From the NCBI RefSeq assembly GCF_963583255.1, contig NC_084816.1:15301100-15365099 (forward strand): DNA of 64,000 bases, written 5' to 3'. This stretch comes from Pyrus communis (taxonomy: Eukaryota > Streptophyta > Magnoliopsida > Rosales > Rosaceae). The notes under the pieces are model-generated. The model made no database searches and was not told where the DNA came from. It worked only from the letters and a program-made list of their open reading frames with translations. The stretch's first letter is position 1. Each line of letters starts with the position of its first letter. Shown piece by piece: positions 44,700 through 57,100 of the stretch. The translations under genes and the position numbers were made by a program.

Positions 44700-45880
44700 T
44701 TGATTCAGTCACTCATGGTGGTTGAATTATAATTGTTGTACAACTTTATATGATGCTCTTGTAATTTTTGTTGGGACAACCCTGTTAATCTGCATGCCTT
44801 CTTCCCCTTCTCTTATTACATGTTTATGTCACACCTTATTTTGCTTTTGCTATGTTGCTACCGGTGCGAAACAGAGGGGCTGGTGGCTCAAGTAGTTAAA
44901 ACGCCTCTAAACCAAGATCTTGTGTTAATATCACTTTTATATTAAACAAACACTACCATATAGAGTTTCTGGAATCAAATTCACTATTTTAGGTACTAAA
45001 AAAAAATTAGTTCTATCGTCCAACTATGGAATTAAGGTCCAATATGTCAACGATAATGTATCAATAGCATTGTAACCAGCAAAACATATTGACATGTTAT
45101 CAATATTATTAGCAGTAATGGAAACAGAAGAACATTCGTTATCAATATTGACATGTTATCAATAGCATTGTAACCAGCAAAACATATTAACATGTTATCA
45201 ATAGCATTGTAGTCCGACTATGGAACGAACATTCGTTCTAGCAATATGTCATTGATACGATGTTATAGTACGTAGTCAACAAAACGTACCGATATATTGT
45301 CAACAATATGGATAGAAGAACTACATCTTTTACGGGGAGTTTATGATAAGTTCTGACCTTCCTTGAATGGTATGCTAGACTCATATGAACTGCTGCGCCA
45401 CAAATGATGGGTACAATATGCTGCTAGTCCCTGGGGTCGTGTGGTACTTGCTAGTTGCTACATACTAGTGAGCAGTGACTCGCTTTCAGAAACCTATACC
45501 ACCACCACTCCTCGTAGAGAAGACAGAAGCGGCAACACCAGTCAAGTTACAAACCGAAGGGTTGGAAGCACGCATCGCTTGTTTCGATCGAACTTAGTGA
45601 GTTAAAACTTCCATGCCACAGGTTTATAAGATTCTTAACGTGATGAGAGAGATACCGATGATATACAACTGTGATAGGCAAGTTTTTTACCAGGTCCAGG
45701 TATGCCCAAAACACCTCAGTGAAGAAACAAACTGCGAGTATGTGCAACCCAGGAGTGAGGTTACACATACAAATCCTCCGTTGTCCAACAGCTTCGCGTA
45801 ACATACATTCTAACCTTTTTTTTTTTCTTTTGGATTGAGAGTCCGTCGAAAACATGTGAACAATCTAAACAGCCGAAAAC
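44700..45880. other. intergenic region with short direct repeats
   Basis: About 44878-44930 reads 'gctggtggctcaagtagtta', resembling the A-box end of a tRNA-derived SINE, but no B-box or tail is clear. At 45062, 45160 and 45199 the phrase 'caatagcattgta' recurs, part of a direct duplication offset by 98 bases. About 45480-45830 has open frames on both strands but nothing I recognise. Confidence 0.4.
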
Positions 45881-45884
45881 CGAG

Positions 45885-46155
45885 ATTTTATTAAACCATA
45901 ACAATAACTAAGGATCAGGATTTTAGCCCGAATACAGGAAACACAATCCAAGCTATTTATACAACTCAGGGTCTAAGAAAAATCACAAGACGCAAAACCT
46001 TCATACAAAATGATACCAAATCCAGTACCCTAATTCGTTCCTTTTGTTACCGAAGAGTAACAGCTTGGAGAGAGAATCAGGGACATTGTCCATCATTCGC
46101 CTTGGCAACTTTGCCGGGCAGCATCAAAGACTGCAGAACAATGTTCGTTGCAAAC
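45885..46155 (-). other. probable 3' UTR of the sulfite reductase gene
   Basis: Noncoding sequence directly downstream of the SIR stop codon. The end point is not defined by a clear polyadenylation signal. Confidence 0.4.
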
Positions 46156-49100
46156 TCACTGGCTTTTCCCATTTTTCTGGGAAACAACAAAATTGCGAAT
46201 AACTTCCATTGCTAACTGGTGAGCATTCTTATTCTGCAGCTTTGCAAGCTCATCCACAGCTTCATACGTCTCCTTATCAGCAAAAAGTTTCAAGTTGTAA
46301 CGTGCTGGTGACGCCTCTGGACCTTCCCATTTGTCAACCAACTCTTGAAGTTTTTCAAATCCCTGATAACAATACCAATTAGAGTCACAACCATAGATTA
46401 AACCAGTATTTGAGATTAAACCACCACCTTCATCCTTGGAGGGCCTAAATATAATCTTATAATCTTATTTTACAACTTACCAAGCGGTTTGTGAAGTCGC
46501 CGAATGACTCTTTAGATTGTCGCTTACGTTTCCAGTAATAAAACAAAGGTTCGAAAACCTTTTCAAGGTCTTGAACCTTGACCTTGTTCATGAAGGATTT
46601 TGCGATTGAGGTTTGATTGGGTGTTCCTCCAAGCCAGATCTATTTGAACACAAGCAGAGAAATGAAAAAAAACGTTCAGTTGCTTTCTTGATAATCTGGA
46701 CTTGAGCACGATCAATATTGCGACAGATGTGCTGGAATTTGAATTACCTGATAGCTATTTGGACCATCACCAACTAGTCCAAGTTCAGCCATGTAGGGCC
46801 TAGCACAACCATTAGGGCATCCAGTAATCCTTATTACTATTGATTCATTGTACTTCAAACCAACCTGAAATCCAAAAGTAATATTTACCACATGCAATCT
46901 AATTCGTTAACAATAAATTATCTTGATTTTCCACCTTTTGTTAGTGCTTTGTGGTACGTGCTTGTTATTATGGTAATACCTTCTCAAATACTGCTCGAAC
47001 CCGCTTAAGAATGTCAGGTATACCTCGTTCAGCTTCAGTTATTGCCAGTGGGCATAGTGGGAAGGCTGGGCATGCCATGGCAGTTAAGTTGAGGGGGTCT
47101 ACAAACCTAGGATGCTGCCACAATTGGAACTGATCAGTATTATCCCCATTTATGAAAACTCAGAACCTCAATGCAATTTTTTTTTTTTTTGGGATAAGAA
47201 TACCCAAAGAACATTTTTATAATAGAGACAACACGTCTCAAACAGTTCAAGTAAACTAAGAACAAATAAGTTAAACTAACAATTGTTTTCTTAAGTCCCG
47301 ATCACTCTCCGAGTTTAAAAGATTCAAACAGAGAATAAAGAAAGATATCCCATGAGATCAATGATATCAATGAAGCCTACATGATTTTACCCTCTAAATC
47401 CTATCATAAAATCATTTGCAGCTTACTATATTATGCAAAACGCAGTAGAAGAATCAACATCTAACGCAAAATAATTCACAGCATCATTCCAGATGGACAG
47501 CATAGCAGGTGAATCAGACACGACATCCTACTGAGTTGTAAAGGTTCACTTAGCAGTGAAATTTATTTCACAGATTAGGAGTAAATAAAAATAAATATAT
47601 AAAAACACATCTTACCAGCAGCCCGGCTTTTGCAAGAACTGTGGTGATGGGACGCTTCCATGCACTGCGAATATCACATAATATGATGTTCTGGTTTGGT
47701 GTGAGCCTTATACTCAAATTATACTTTTCTATAACCTCTCTTAATGCCTGCTTCATAACTCCCCCAATCCGACCATTATCGACATGAAGCCCACAATAAT
47801 AACTGCCATCACCCTATCAAACAAAGATATAAATAGTCAGGACACAGCGCTATACAATATGAAACATACGACGGAATCAAGGACATTCAATTCTATATGT
47901 GAAAACCAAAGAACAAACCTGCTTGTGCCATCCCAAGTGACTTTTGAATTCCCACTCCGGCAACTCACGGAAAGGCTCAAATTTCTTTCCGTAGTACTGT
48001 TCCACTACACTTCTGAACTTTTCAATCCCCCATGAGCTGATCAAATATTTCATTCTACTATACCTCCGATCATCTCTTCTCCCATTTTCACGTTGTGTAA
48101 CAACTATAGCCTTAATGGCATATAGGATATCCTCTTTAGGGACATAACCCAATGGCTCAGCCAGACGGGGAAAAGTGGATTCCATCCTATGTGTCCTTCC
48201 CATACCACCACCAACCTGCAGAGGAAATAATCAGAAATCATGTTTTGTGGAGAAAATTAGCTCAAATATAAACGTTAGAGCATAACTTCATCTTACATAT
48301 AGGTTGAACCCTTGAGGCTCCCCATTATCATCAGTAACGACCACAACCCCAATATCATTTGTGAGAATATCCACCGAGTTGTCTGTTGGCACCGTAACTG
48401 CAACTTTAAACTTCCTGGGCAAGAACTGAGTTCCATAAATGGGCTCGGGTGAATCAGGGAAGTTTGTTCCATGAGTATTATCATTGCGGGCCTTTGTTAC
48501 TTCAGGAGGCTCTGCGGTCAGGAACTTCTCTCCATCCACCCACACATCATAGTAAAATCCAGACTGTGGAGTCAGCAATGCTGCAATGTTCTCTGCAGTC
48601 TGCTGTGCGCAAAGGTAATCCTTTCTTTGTATTGGAGCAGGAGTAGCAAGAACATTTCTGTTAAGATCGCCACAGGCGCCAAGAGTTGAACCCATGCTTC
48701 TAATGATACTACTCATTACAGTCTTTAGATCCTTTTTCAGAACCCCATGGAGCTGAAACGTCTGTCTTGTGGTCAAACGAAGGGTACCAATTCCAAACTG
48801 ATCGGCAAGATCATCCATGGTCAAGTACAGTTGGTTTGACACTTTCCCACAAGGGTTTTTGGTACGAAGCATAAACGAGTATGACCTTCCACCACGTTCA
48901 TCTCGGTTATATTGTTGATAACTCCCATGGAACTTAATGAGTTGTGTAGCAGCCTCATTAATGTTCGGGGCATCCGTCAAAATCTCTTCATTAAGAGGGT
49001 ATCTTATGAAATTGCTCTGTTCTTTGAATATTTCAACCTTACTCCGCTTCGTCTCAGGCTTTGCCGGCTGCAAAACACAGAACCTATGAAAACAAGCACA

Positions 49101-49709
49101 CTTCCTACAAACAACCAACAACAAGCAACCTAACAAGCATTCGTTCCGCATTTTCCCCTCGGAGCCTAATGTTTCGCCACCAATTGACAAAAACTCAAGA
49201 AAGTTATGCATTTGATGGAGATTTGATGAACTTAAATAATTTTTGTAATAATTTTAAATTGAATAATTCACATCGACCCATGTTTTGATAACTCGGTAAA
49301 CAATTTTGACAGTGACGGCTGCAGTAATTTACAAAATTAAATTCAAATAATGAGCGCCCCAATCGGCCAAAAAATTGAATCAAAGTGCTTAAATTGAACC
49401 ACATTTTGGCTGAACCTCTCACAAAAGTACATTAATTTATCATCTTTCTTACAATTATTCATTTTCTCGCATTTTCTGAGCAAACAAACAGATGCCAAAC
49501 AAAACAGAGGGAGGATCAGGTGTTCGAAAACGCACCGTAGCGACGGCTCGAATGAGCGAAGAGGAAGAAACGGAGGAGAGAGGCACGTGTCGGCTTCTGG
49601 TGAGGCCAAGCGAGTTTGTCGAGCGCAGCCCCTGGTACCTCCCAATCTGCACCTTGGGCTCCCCCAGAACCGCCGTGTTCGCACATCCGAACGGCGTCGT
49701 CGTCGTCAT
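46156..49709 (-). CDS. SIR: ferredoxin-sulfite reductase, chloroplastic (eight exons, 685 aa)
   Basis: Exons on the minus strand: 49536-49709, 48297-49067, 47919-48215, 47616-47813, 46980-47114, 46748-46864, 46481-46639 and 46156-46362. All junctions are GT-AG and phase 0. The enzyme reduces sulfite to sulfide with six electrons from ferredoxin in plastids, the step before cysteine synthesis. Exon 1 (58 aa) is a transit peptide. Two nitrite/sulfite reductase repeats follow ([45 protein letters not shown]). The siroheme/4Fe-4S ligands are C495, C501, C541 and C545 (CPAFPLC and GCPNGC, spacing 6, 40, 4). The C-terminus extends about 45 residues past the end I remember for Arabidopsis, like the pea enzyme, which also compacts plastid DNA. 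The start is the first in-frame ATG at 49709. No defect is visible. Confidence 0.96.
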
Positions 49710-49781
49710 ACCAACCAAAACGACGGAGCTTCGAGAGGTTTAAGAGTTAAGAGAGTGAGAGTTAGAGGAGAGGGAGAGAGA

Positions 49782-49789
49782 TATATAAG
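49782..49789 (-). promoter_or_regulatory. TATA box of the sulfite reductase gene
   Basis: Reading minus, CTTATATATCTC lies about 75 bases upstream of the start codon and is followed by a CT-rich leader, the usual layout of plant pol II promoters. Confidence 0.55.
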
Positions 49790-49849
49790 CTGTTGAGTTG
49801 CGTGGTGGACTGGGGATTTGAGTGGTGAAGGAAGAGAAGGCAAAAGCCG

Positions 49850-50280
49850 CTTTCCTTTTTATTTTTTATTTCGCACTATGAAATTTTTATATATTTTTTA
49901 TTTTATTTATTAATTTTTGTGTTTTTTAAGATTTTGTCGTACGTGCTGACGCGAAAATTCACGTGCCTACCACGGGAACTGTGGAGAGGGAGATGTTACG
50001 CGCCTGAGGCGGAGGAGTGGGGCGCGTGCAGTTTATCTACCAAATGCGAAACCAGAGTTTGATACCTGGTTGTGTGTGTGTGTGGTTTTCGGGTTTCCAA
50101 TTTTACCATGGTCAAATCAAACGTGGTTAAATTCGAAAGGAGGGTTTTGATACATATACCTAGGTTTTAAAAATTTGAGATTAAATATTTATGCCTTTTA
50201 GAGTTTTGATTAAATATTTTTTTACAATTTAGGTGCCATATGGATTAGAAGTAGCATTTTTTATAATTTAAATTACCCAA
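49850..50280. other. intergenic stretch upstream of SIR
   Basis: A short TG run near 50072-50083; otherwise plain AT-rich sequence. Upstream control elements of SIR may lie here but none is distinctive. Confidence 0.35.
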
Positions 50281-50522
50281 CTTGCCATTATATAAATATA
50301 CCTTTTTAATTCCTAGATAATACATCAAAACTCCTAAAATCTTGTAGATAAATATTGTAGAATTTAATTCCAATAAAAAGACTTTCAAAATACCATGATT
50401 GCGACTTGCCATTATATTTAATATACCTTTTAATTTTCTTGGATAATATCTCAAAACTCCTAAAATCTTGTAGATAAATATTGTAGTATTCAATTTTAAT
50501 AAAAAGTCTTTCAAATTACACA
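50281..50522. repeat. two-copy tandem repeat, period about 124 bp
   Basis: Copies begin at 50281 and 50405 with 'cttgccattat' and share 'aaaactcctaaaatcttgta' and 'gataaatattgtag'. They differ by scattered substitutions and small indels. Confidence 0.8.
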
Positions 50523-50529
50523 TGAAACG

Positions 50530-50880
50530 TAGATTTCTTCTTGGTACATATTTGATACGTTACTTAATATATCTTCTTATTACATATTTGGTATGTTTGT
50601 TTTTTTTTTTTTGTATGTATTTGGTACGTTTATATTTATTTAAAAAAAAACATATTTGGTACATATATTTCCTCTTGATTAAATATATATTTCTCTTTGG
50701 TACATATTTGGTACGTTACTTTATATATCTTCTTGGTACGTATTTGGTACGTTCATATTTCTTTTTTGTATGTATTTGGTACATTTATATATTATTTTGG
50801 TACGTTTATATTTATTTAAAAAAACATATTTGGTAAGTTGCTTTATATATCTTCTTGGTACGTATTCGGTACGTTTAAAT
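50530..50880. repeat. irregular array of 'TTTGGTACGT' units
   Basis: The words 'ttggtacgtatttggtacgt' and close variants recur more than ten times, together with 'atatatcttcttgg' and 'tttatatttatttaaaaaaa' spacers. The second half (about 50690-50880) broadly repeats the first (about 50530-50690). No coding role is likely. Confidence 0.75.
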
Positions 50881-51880
50881 ATATTATGTGAAAGTACCAG
50901 CCTCAAGCCTTTGAAAATAGAGAATACGTCTAATTATCTCACATGATATCAAAATAAAATAGTGAAAACAACCACTAATTGAAATGGATAAGTCCATTCA
51001 AAATTCAAAAATGAGGATCACAAAATTCTAAAGTGGGAGAAGAAACTGGCTTCCTATAAAAAGACCACATACAAAAATATATCAACCTTAAAGGATAATA
51101 AATAACATTTTAAATTAAAAAAAAAACACAATAATGACATGTAATCTAAATAAATATAAAAATGCTAACATTTCTATTATTTAGACGTCCTAATCAAATT
51201 TCAAAATAGAATCAATGTTTAATCTAAAGAGTATTAGAAAAGTACAGGGGATTCTAATTTTTCCAATTCGAAATAATAGAATTATCGAACGGGTTTTTTC
51301 TGTAACCGAACTCATCGGGCAGCAAATTTTTTGTCGAGAAACAAATTTTCTATATGTTTATTTATATAATTAATTAAATAAAGAATTTTAAATAAAATGA
51401 TATTAAATAAATAATTTTTAATAATAAAATTGATACAATGCATCTAATAAGTAATATTAAATATTTATAAGAAAACTAATGAAAAGGGTTTGAAAAGTTT
51501 TAGTTTTAATAAAAAACCATGTTATAAGTTTTGTTTAATAATTAGTACAAGGCCATATTAAAGTAGTTCAACTAAAAATGGCCCAACTATAATAAATTAT
51601 GATTTGTCGATTTTATCCCTAATTTTTTTAGGTTGAGTTCCAGATTTTAGTCATTAATAGAGTTCATCGTTGTTTTGCAGACCTTTTTCTTTTTCTTTGA
51701 AACAAAATATAGATCCTCATGTTGTTTAATTTATATTTTCTATTATTTCATTGAAATGTGATCATCATTATTATTCATAGTGTATTCGATGTACGTTTTT
51801 TTAACTTTTCATTGTTAATGGAGTTCATCATTTGTTTCTCCAGAAAATAAATTTGAGATCTACATGATATTCAATAATAA
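50881..51880. other. AT-rich intergenic stretch, nothing identified
   Basis: Very AT-rich with homopolymer runs. No gene or structured repeat is visible. Confidence 0.4.
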
Positions 51881-51889
51881 CGACGGGTC

Positions 51890-52340
51890 ACTGTTTCAGG
51901 ACTGTAAAAATAAACTGTTTATGGATTTTAAGTAACACTGTTTCTGAAATCTAAATCACTGTTTCTGGATCCAAAAGAAATAGTAAAATTCACTGTATTT
52001 GAATTCAAAGCAAAATAAGCACTCTGTTTCTTAAATATAATCAACTGATGCATGAAAGAAAAGAAACAGCCAAAGGTTAAAATATAGACTGTTTCTGGAA
52101 CTAAGTCACTGTTTCTGGAATCTAAGTAAATGTTTTTGAAATTTGAGTTAATGTTTCTGGAATTTAAGTTTCTATTTCTGGATTTTGGTTTTTTCTTTCC
52201 AGATACAGTGTTTGTTTGTGTACAGACAAAACAAACACTGTATCTGATTTTTTTTCATAAATAGTGTTATGTTTTGGGTAATTCAGAAACAGTTTTATGT
52301 TTTGGTTCTTTTTTTTTCAGACACTTTTTTGCTGGTTTAT
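51890..52340. repeat. degenerate 'CTGTTTCTGGAATCTAAGT' repeat field with a perfect hairpin
   Basis: The motif 'cactgtttctggaatctaag' and variants recur about ten times at irregular 20-60 base intervals. Within the field, 52200-52217 (CAGATACAGTGTTTGTTT) pairs perfectly with 52229-52246 across an 11-base loop. Confidence 0.75.
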
Positions 52341-52957
52341 GCCATTAAACTTCTTTGAACTTGTTTCAGTGGCTTTGTTTCGATGAATGCTTCCTTTTCC
52401 AACTTTGATTTGGTTGTTTTTGAAATGGGGGAATTCGATTTGATAGGAAGATAGGGAGTTATTATGGCGGTTTCATGCTGGGTTGAGATTAGTGAAGAAT
52501 CAAGACAACATCAAATCATTTAGGAGTATTTACGGAAGTGTAGATTTGTAGTGGGTTGAGCTTGTAAGTTTGACCCGTGGATAATAATTTTGGATGGTTT
52601 TTTATTAAACTTTTAAACCCTTTTGGTTAAATAATATTTTGGATGGTTTTTGGTTAATATTTGTTGGCCCAAGCCTTTTTCATTAAATTTTGATCGAAGA
52701 TGCAATAAATTAAAAGGTCTAGATATAATATTTGATATACTGTAGTACTATTAAAAATTCCACAACAACAAAAGTTAACAATGTCTAACTGAATTAGAGG
52801 GAAACTGTAGACATGCATTACATTATTAGACCGAAATGACGGTGAACCCGTTCATAGATATTCGGCTCCAAGAGTTGTTATATTTTTCCTTGTAATCCAT
52901 CATATCACATGATGAGGATGAATGCTATTTTTCAGAATATAGGAGAAGAAAGACCTT

Positions 52958-53478
52958 TGCAAAGTCCTAGTGAATGACAATGAGTGTTAGTTGATGTTAC
53001 TTGGATAACTGCTAACTTGATTCTCAAGTTATTTGTGATATAAGTGGTATAGTTAATCTCTACTTCGACTATGGAGTCTGAGTTCCATGTAGCTAACTTA
53101 AAGAAATCATGGTAAGGATTGAATGCAAAGATATTGAATCATGATAAGACTCATTCATTATTAAGGTGATAAAGATACACGATTGTTAATAGGCCGGTTG
53201 TGTAACCTTGGCAATATATATATGAAGTTATAGTCCCTGCTCCCATAGATGAAAAACCCTAAGATATTACTGAGACCTATCTACACAGTAAGGGAGCCAT
53301 TGAGTAGTGGGAGTAAAAGGCTGACTTGCATCTTAACTATGGCGTCGAAAACAAGTAGGTGTTTATATAATCAGTTTCTGATATACACAGTATTACACTC
53401 GGTATGAATAAATTGTATTGTAATCCTAGTACCTAGTTGATATAGTTCTAGCTTATGAGTTTCATTGAACTGCTTACA
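52958..53478 (+). repeat. Copia-B 5' LTR (521 bp)
   Basis: Starts TGCAAAGTCCTAGTG and ends CTGCTTACA. It aligns with 63049-63572, with several substitutions and small indels. Confidence 0.9.
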
Positions 53479-53480
53479 TG

Positions 53481-53493
53481 TGGTATCAGAGCC
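53481..53493 (+). other. Copia-B primer-binding site
   Basis: TGGTATCAGAGCC, the canonical initiator-Met-tRNA primer site of plant Copia elements. Confidence 0.9.
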
Positions 53494-54126
53494 ACTCAAC
53501 ATTGCTAGGGTTCATACTAAAACTTACGCTATTGAATATATTTTTGAGATCTTGATTGTTCCGCTGCAAACTTTTCATCAAAACTAATAAAGTTTTAAAT
53601 TCCTTATCAATATATATATATATTTTTTAAAATTTTTATATCAGAATGATATGTTTGTTCAAGTGTTATCAAGAAAAGATTCTCTAACAATGGCAGAGAT
53701 ACTTATGGAGATATACAAGACTATAGGGTTCATATTATCATCATGATAACACAAGAACAACTAAAACAAGAAAACAATACCTATTCTGCTCAAAAGTGTT
53801 TAGTTTATTGTTTTGACTTGTGAATCAAACATATTGAGATGGTGACTCGTTTAAAAGTATTTGAATGATAATCTGCTCAAAAGTGTTTATTATTCAGTTT
53901 GTTTAAATGATTCAATGTATAGTGGAACATGAGATTGACAAGATTACATTATTCATCTGTTCAAAAGTATTGAAAACATGTAAATTGACCTTGTATCTTA
54001 TTTTCCAACCATTTAAAATTAATATGAACAACATCTGTCTAAAGATGTTGCTGTGTTCATATGCTTGTTGATGAGAAGGGAAAACATTATGTGAAAGTTT
54101 TCTTGTTAAAATGTTGATAGAAACTA

Positions 54127-57100
54127 ATGACACACGTAAATTTTTTATATTTTGTAGCTCCACATGTGACCTCTCTTAACTTCAACAATATCGAAACCCT
54201 TACTAGTTCTAACTTTAAGAAGTGGAAAGAGGATGTAGAGATTGTTTTGGGGCTGATGGACCTTGAATTGGCATTGAGAGAAGACCAACCTGCATCTTTA
54301 ATAGATGTGAGCACAACTGATTAAAGATCGAAATTTGAAAAGTGGGATAAAGCCAATAGAATGTCTCTAATGATCATGAAGAAAGCCATGATACAACCTG
54401 TCAAAGGAGGGATTCCAAAACTTGACAATGCCAAGGCATTTTTGGCTGATGTTGGAGAAAAATTCATGGAGTCAGAAAAGGCTGAGACAGGTACATTCCT
54501 CACTCAGCTTACTTCCATGAAGTTTGAAGTTTGATGGCACAGGGAGTTGAGGGAGCACATTCTCAGAATGGTCGATCTTTCTCTGAAGCTGAAAGATTTA
54601 CAGGTACCTATGATTGATAATTCTTGGTTCATATGGCTTTAAACTCACTTCCTACTAAGTATGGTTAGCTAAAGGTCTCGTATAACACACAAAAAGATAA
54701 ATGGGGTATAAATGAACTGATCTTAATGTGTGTACAAGAAGAGGATCGGTTCAAAGCTGACAAAATTGGTGAAGTGAATCTGGTGCAAATGGAGAAAGGG
54801 ACCAAGCCATTTAATGCTAGTTAATCGTTTACTGCTGGTAAGAAGAAAAAGAATGTAAATTCTTCTTCTTTTAAAAATGCTAACACCTCTAAAGGATCTT
54901 TCAAACTTAAACCAGTGAACACTGAGATAGAAAAGGAAAATGAATGCTATTTTGGCAAAGAGTTAGGTCATTTAAGAAAGAACTGCACTGGTTTCAAAAA
55001 TTGGCTTACAAAGAAAGGTAAAATAACAAATGTTTTTGTCTATGTAGAGTCCGATTTAATTTTTATTCCTCCTCAAGGTTGGTGGTTTGACACTGGATGC
55101 TCCATTCACATAACTAATTCTTTGTATGGCTTCTCAAAAACAAAGGAAGTAAACAATGAAGTCTACAATGTCTATGTTGGGAATGGGAGCAAGGTTGCTG
55201 TCAAGTATATTGGGAGTGTCAAATTAGTTATGTCGTCTAGTTTTATTTTAGATTTGAATCCAGTACTTTATGTACCTTCAATGAGAAGGAGTTTAATTTC
55301 TGCGTCCAAATGAGTTCAGTTTTTCTTTTGTTGGGGATGATAAAAGTGTAATGTTTTTCGAATCAAATAATATGAATTCCTTGCTTGGTATTGCTCATTT
55401 ACAAACTGATATGCGGCAAATGGAATGTTCATATATGCATGAATGTTTTAATATTCAAAGCATTGGTTCTAAGAGGTTGCTCACTCCTAAAAAATCCTCT
55501 ATGCTTTGGCACAAGAGGTTGGGGCACATTTTGAAGGAAAGAATCATCACTTTGAGCAAACAAAACTTATTACCTCAATTGAATTTTGACGATTTTCAAA
55601 CCTGCACAGATTGTTTTAAAGGAAAGCTTACCAACACAAGAAAAATGGGTTCAACTCGCAATCAACATTTACTTGAAATCATTCACACTAACATTTGTGG
55701 ACCTTTTCCAAACAAAACTATATGTGGAAAGTCATATTTCATCACTTTCATTGATGACTTTTCACACTTTGCTTTTGTTTATTTGATTTCTGAGAAGTCT
55801 GAAGCATTAGATTGTTTTAAAGTCTTTAAGTTAGAGGTTGAAAAAAAATTGGAAAAACATATTAAAATAGTAAGATCCAATAGAGGTGGTGAGTATTTTG
55901 GTAGGTATATTGAAGTTGGACAACACAAAGGTCCATTTCCTACATATCTTTAAGATAATGGCATAGTTGCCCAAAACACCACCTCAGGGACTCCACAACA
56001 AAATGGGGTGGTGGAGAGGAGGAATAGGACCCTAAAAGACATTATTCGATCAATGTTTGCACAATCGAAGTTGCCTATATTTCTGTGGGGGGAAGCCTTG
56101 AAAACTGCCAACTACATCATCAACAGAGTACCAAGTAAGTCAGTGACAGTAGTGCCTTTTAAAGCTTGGACTAGAAGAAAACCAAGCTTTAATTACTTTC
56201 ACATATAGGGTTGTAAAGCCGAGGCACGATTTTATAATCCAAATGAAAAGAAATTTGATCCGAGAATAAGAAGTTGCAGGTTTATTGGTTACTCAGAAAA
56301 ATCGAAAGGTTTTAAATTCTACTGTCCTCAAGGTCACTCTTGAATAATGGAAACTCACAATGCAAAGTTTATAGAAGAATCTGAGGAGTTGAGTTTGTGT
56401 GCCACCACTTCACAGCCACTTGAATTCGAAGAACTGAGCAACAATGACACTTCCTTGCTTGATCAACAAGAAACAACATTGCAGACACCAACAATTCTCC
56501 CATTGCAGGTATCAACAATCCTACTTAGTAAACATATTGAATCACCAGTTTCATTCACTGAAGAGGCAACTTCAAATGATGTCGCTGAAACCAATGACAC
56601 AAATGAAGAGGTTTATGTGCAGCCATTGGATATTCCCATTGCAGAAAATGAAGCTACAATTGAAGTACCAGCTACTGAAAATGTTAGAAGGTCCTAAAGA
56701 ACTAGAAAGACTATTATGCTTCCAGATTTTGTATACTTAAATGAAGCAGAATATAATTTAGGAGATGAAGACAATCATGCAACATATCACTAAGCCATTA
56801 CCAGCATGAGAACACCTTTATGACACCAAGCAATGGATGAAGATATTGAATCAATGAAGAAAAACAAGTTTGGAGCCTTGTGCCAAAACCTGTAGGCATT
56901 ACAAAAATGGTAGGTTGCAAGTGGGCCTTTAAGACCAAAAGAGACTCACAAGGCAATATTGACAAACACAAGGCAATGTTAGTGGCTAAAGGTTTCCCTC
57001 AAAGGGAAGGAATCGATTACAATGAAACCTTCTCTCCCATGTCCACAAAAGATTTTATGCGAGTGATTCTAGCTTTAACTGCTTACTTTGACCTAGAACT

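Noticed and set aside
44878..44950. tRNA-derived SINE
   Set aside because: A phrase like a pol III A-box is present, but B-box, tail and target duplication are not recognisable.
49343..49796. Alternative frames over SIR exon 1
   Set aside because: They are shadows of the transit-peptide exon in other frames and strands. Splice signals and homology support only the SIR frame.
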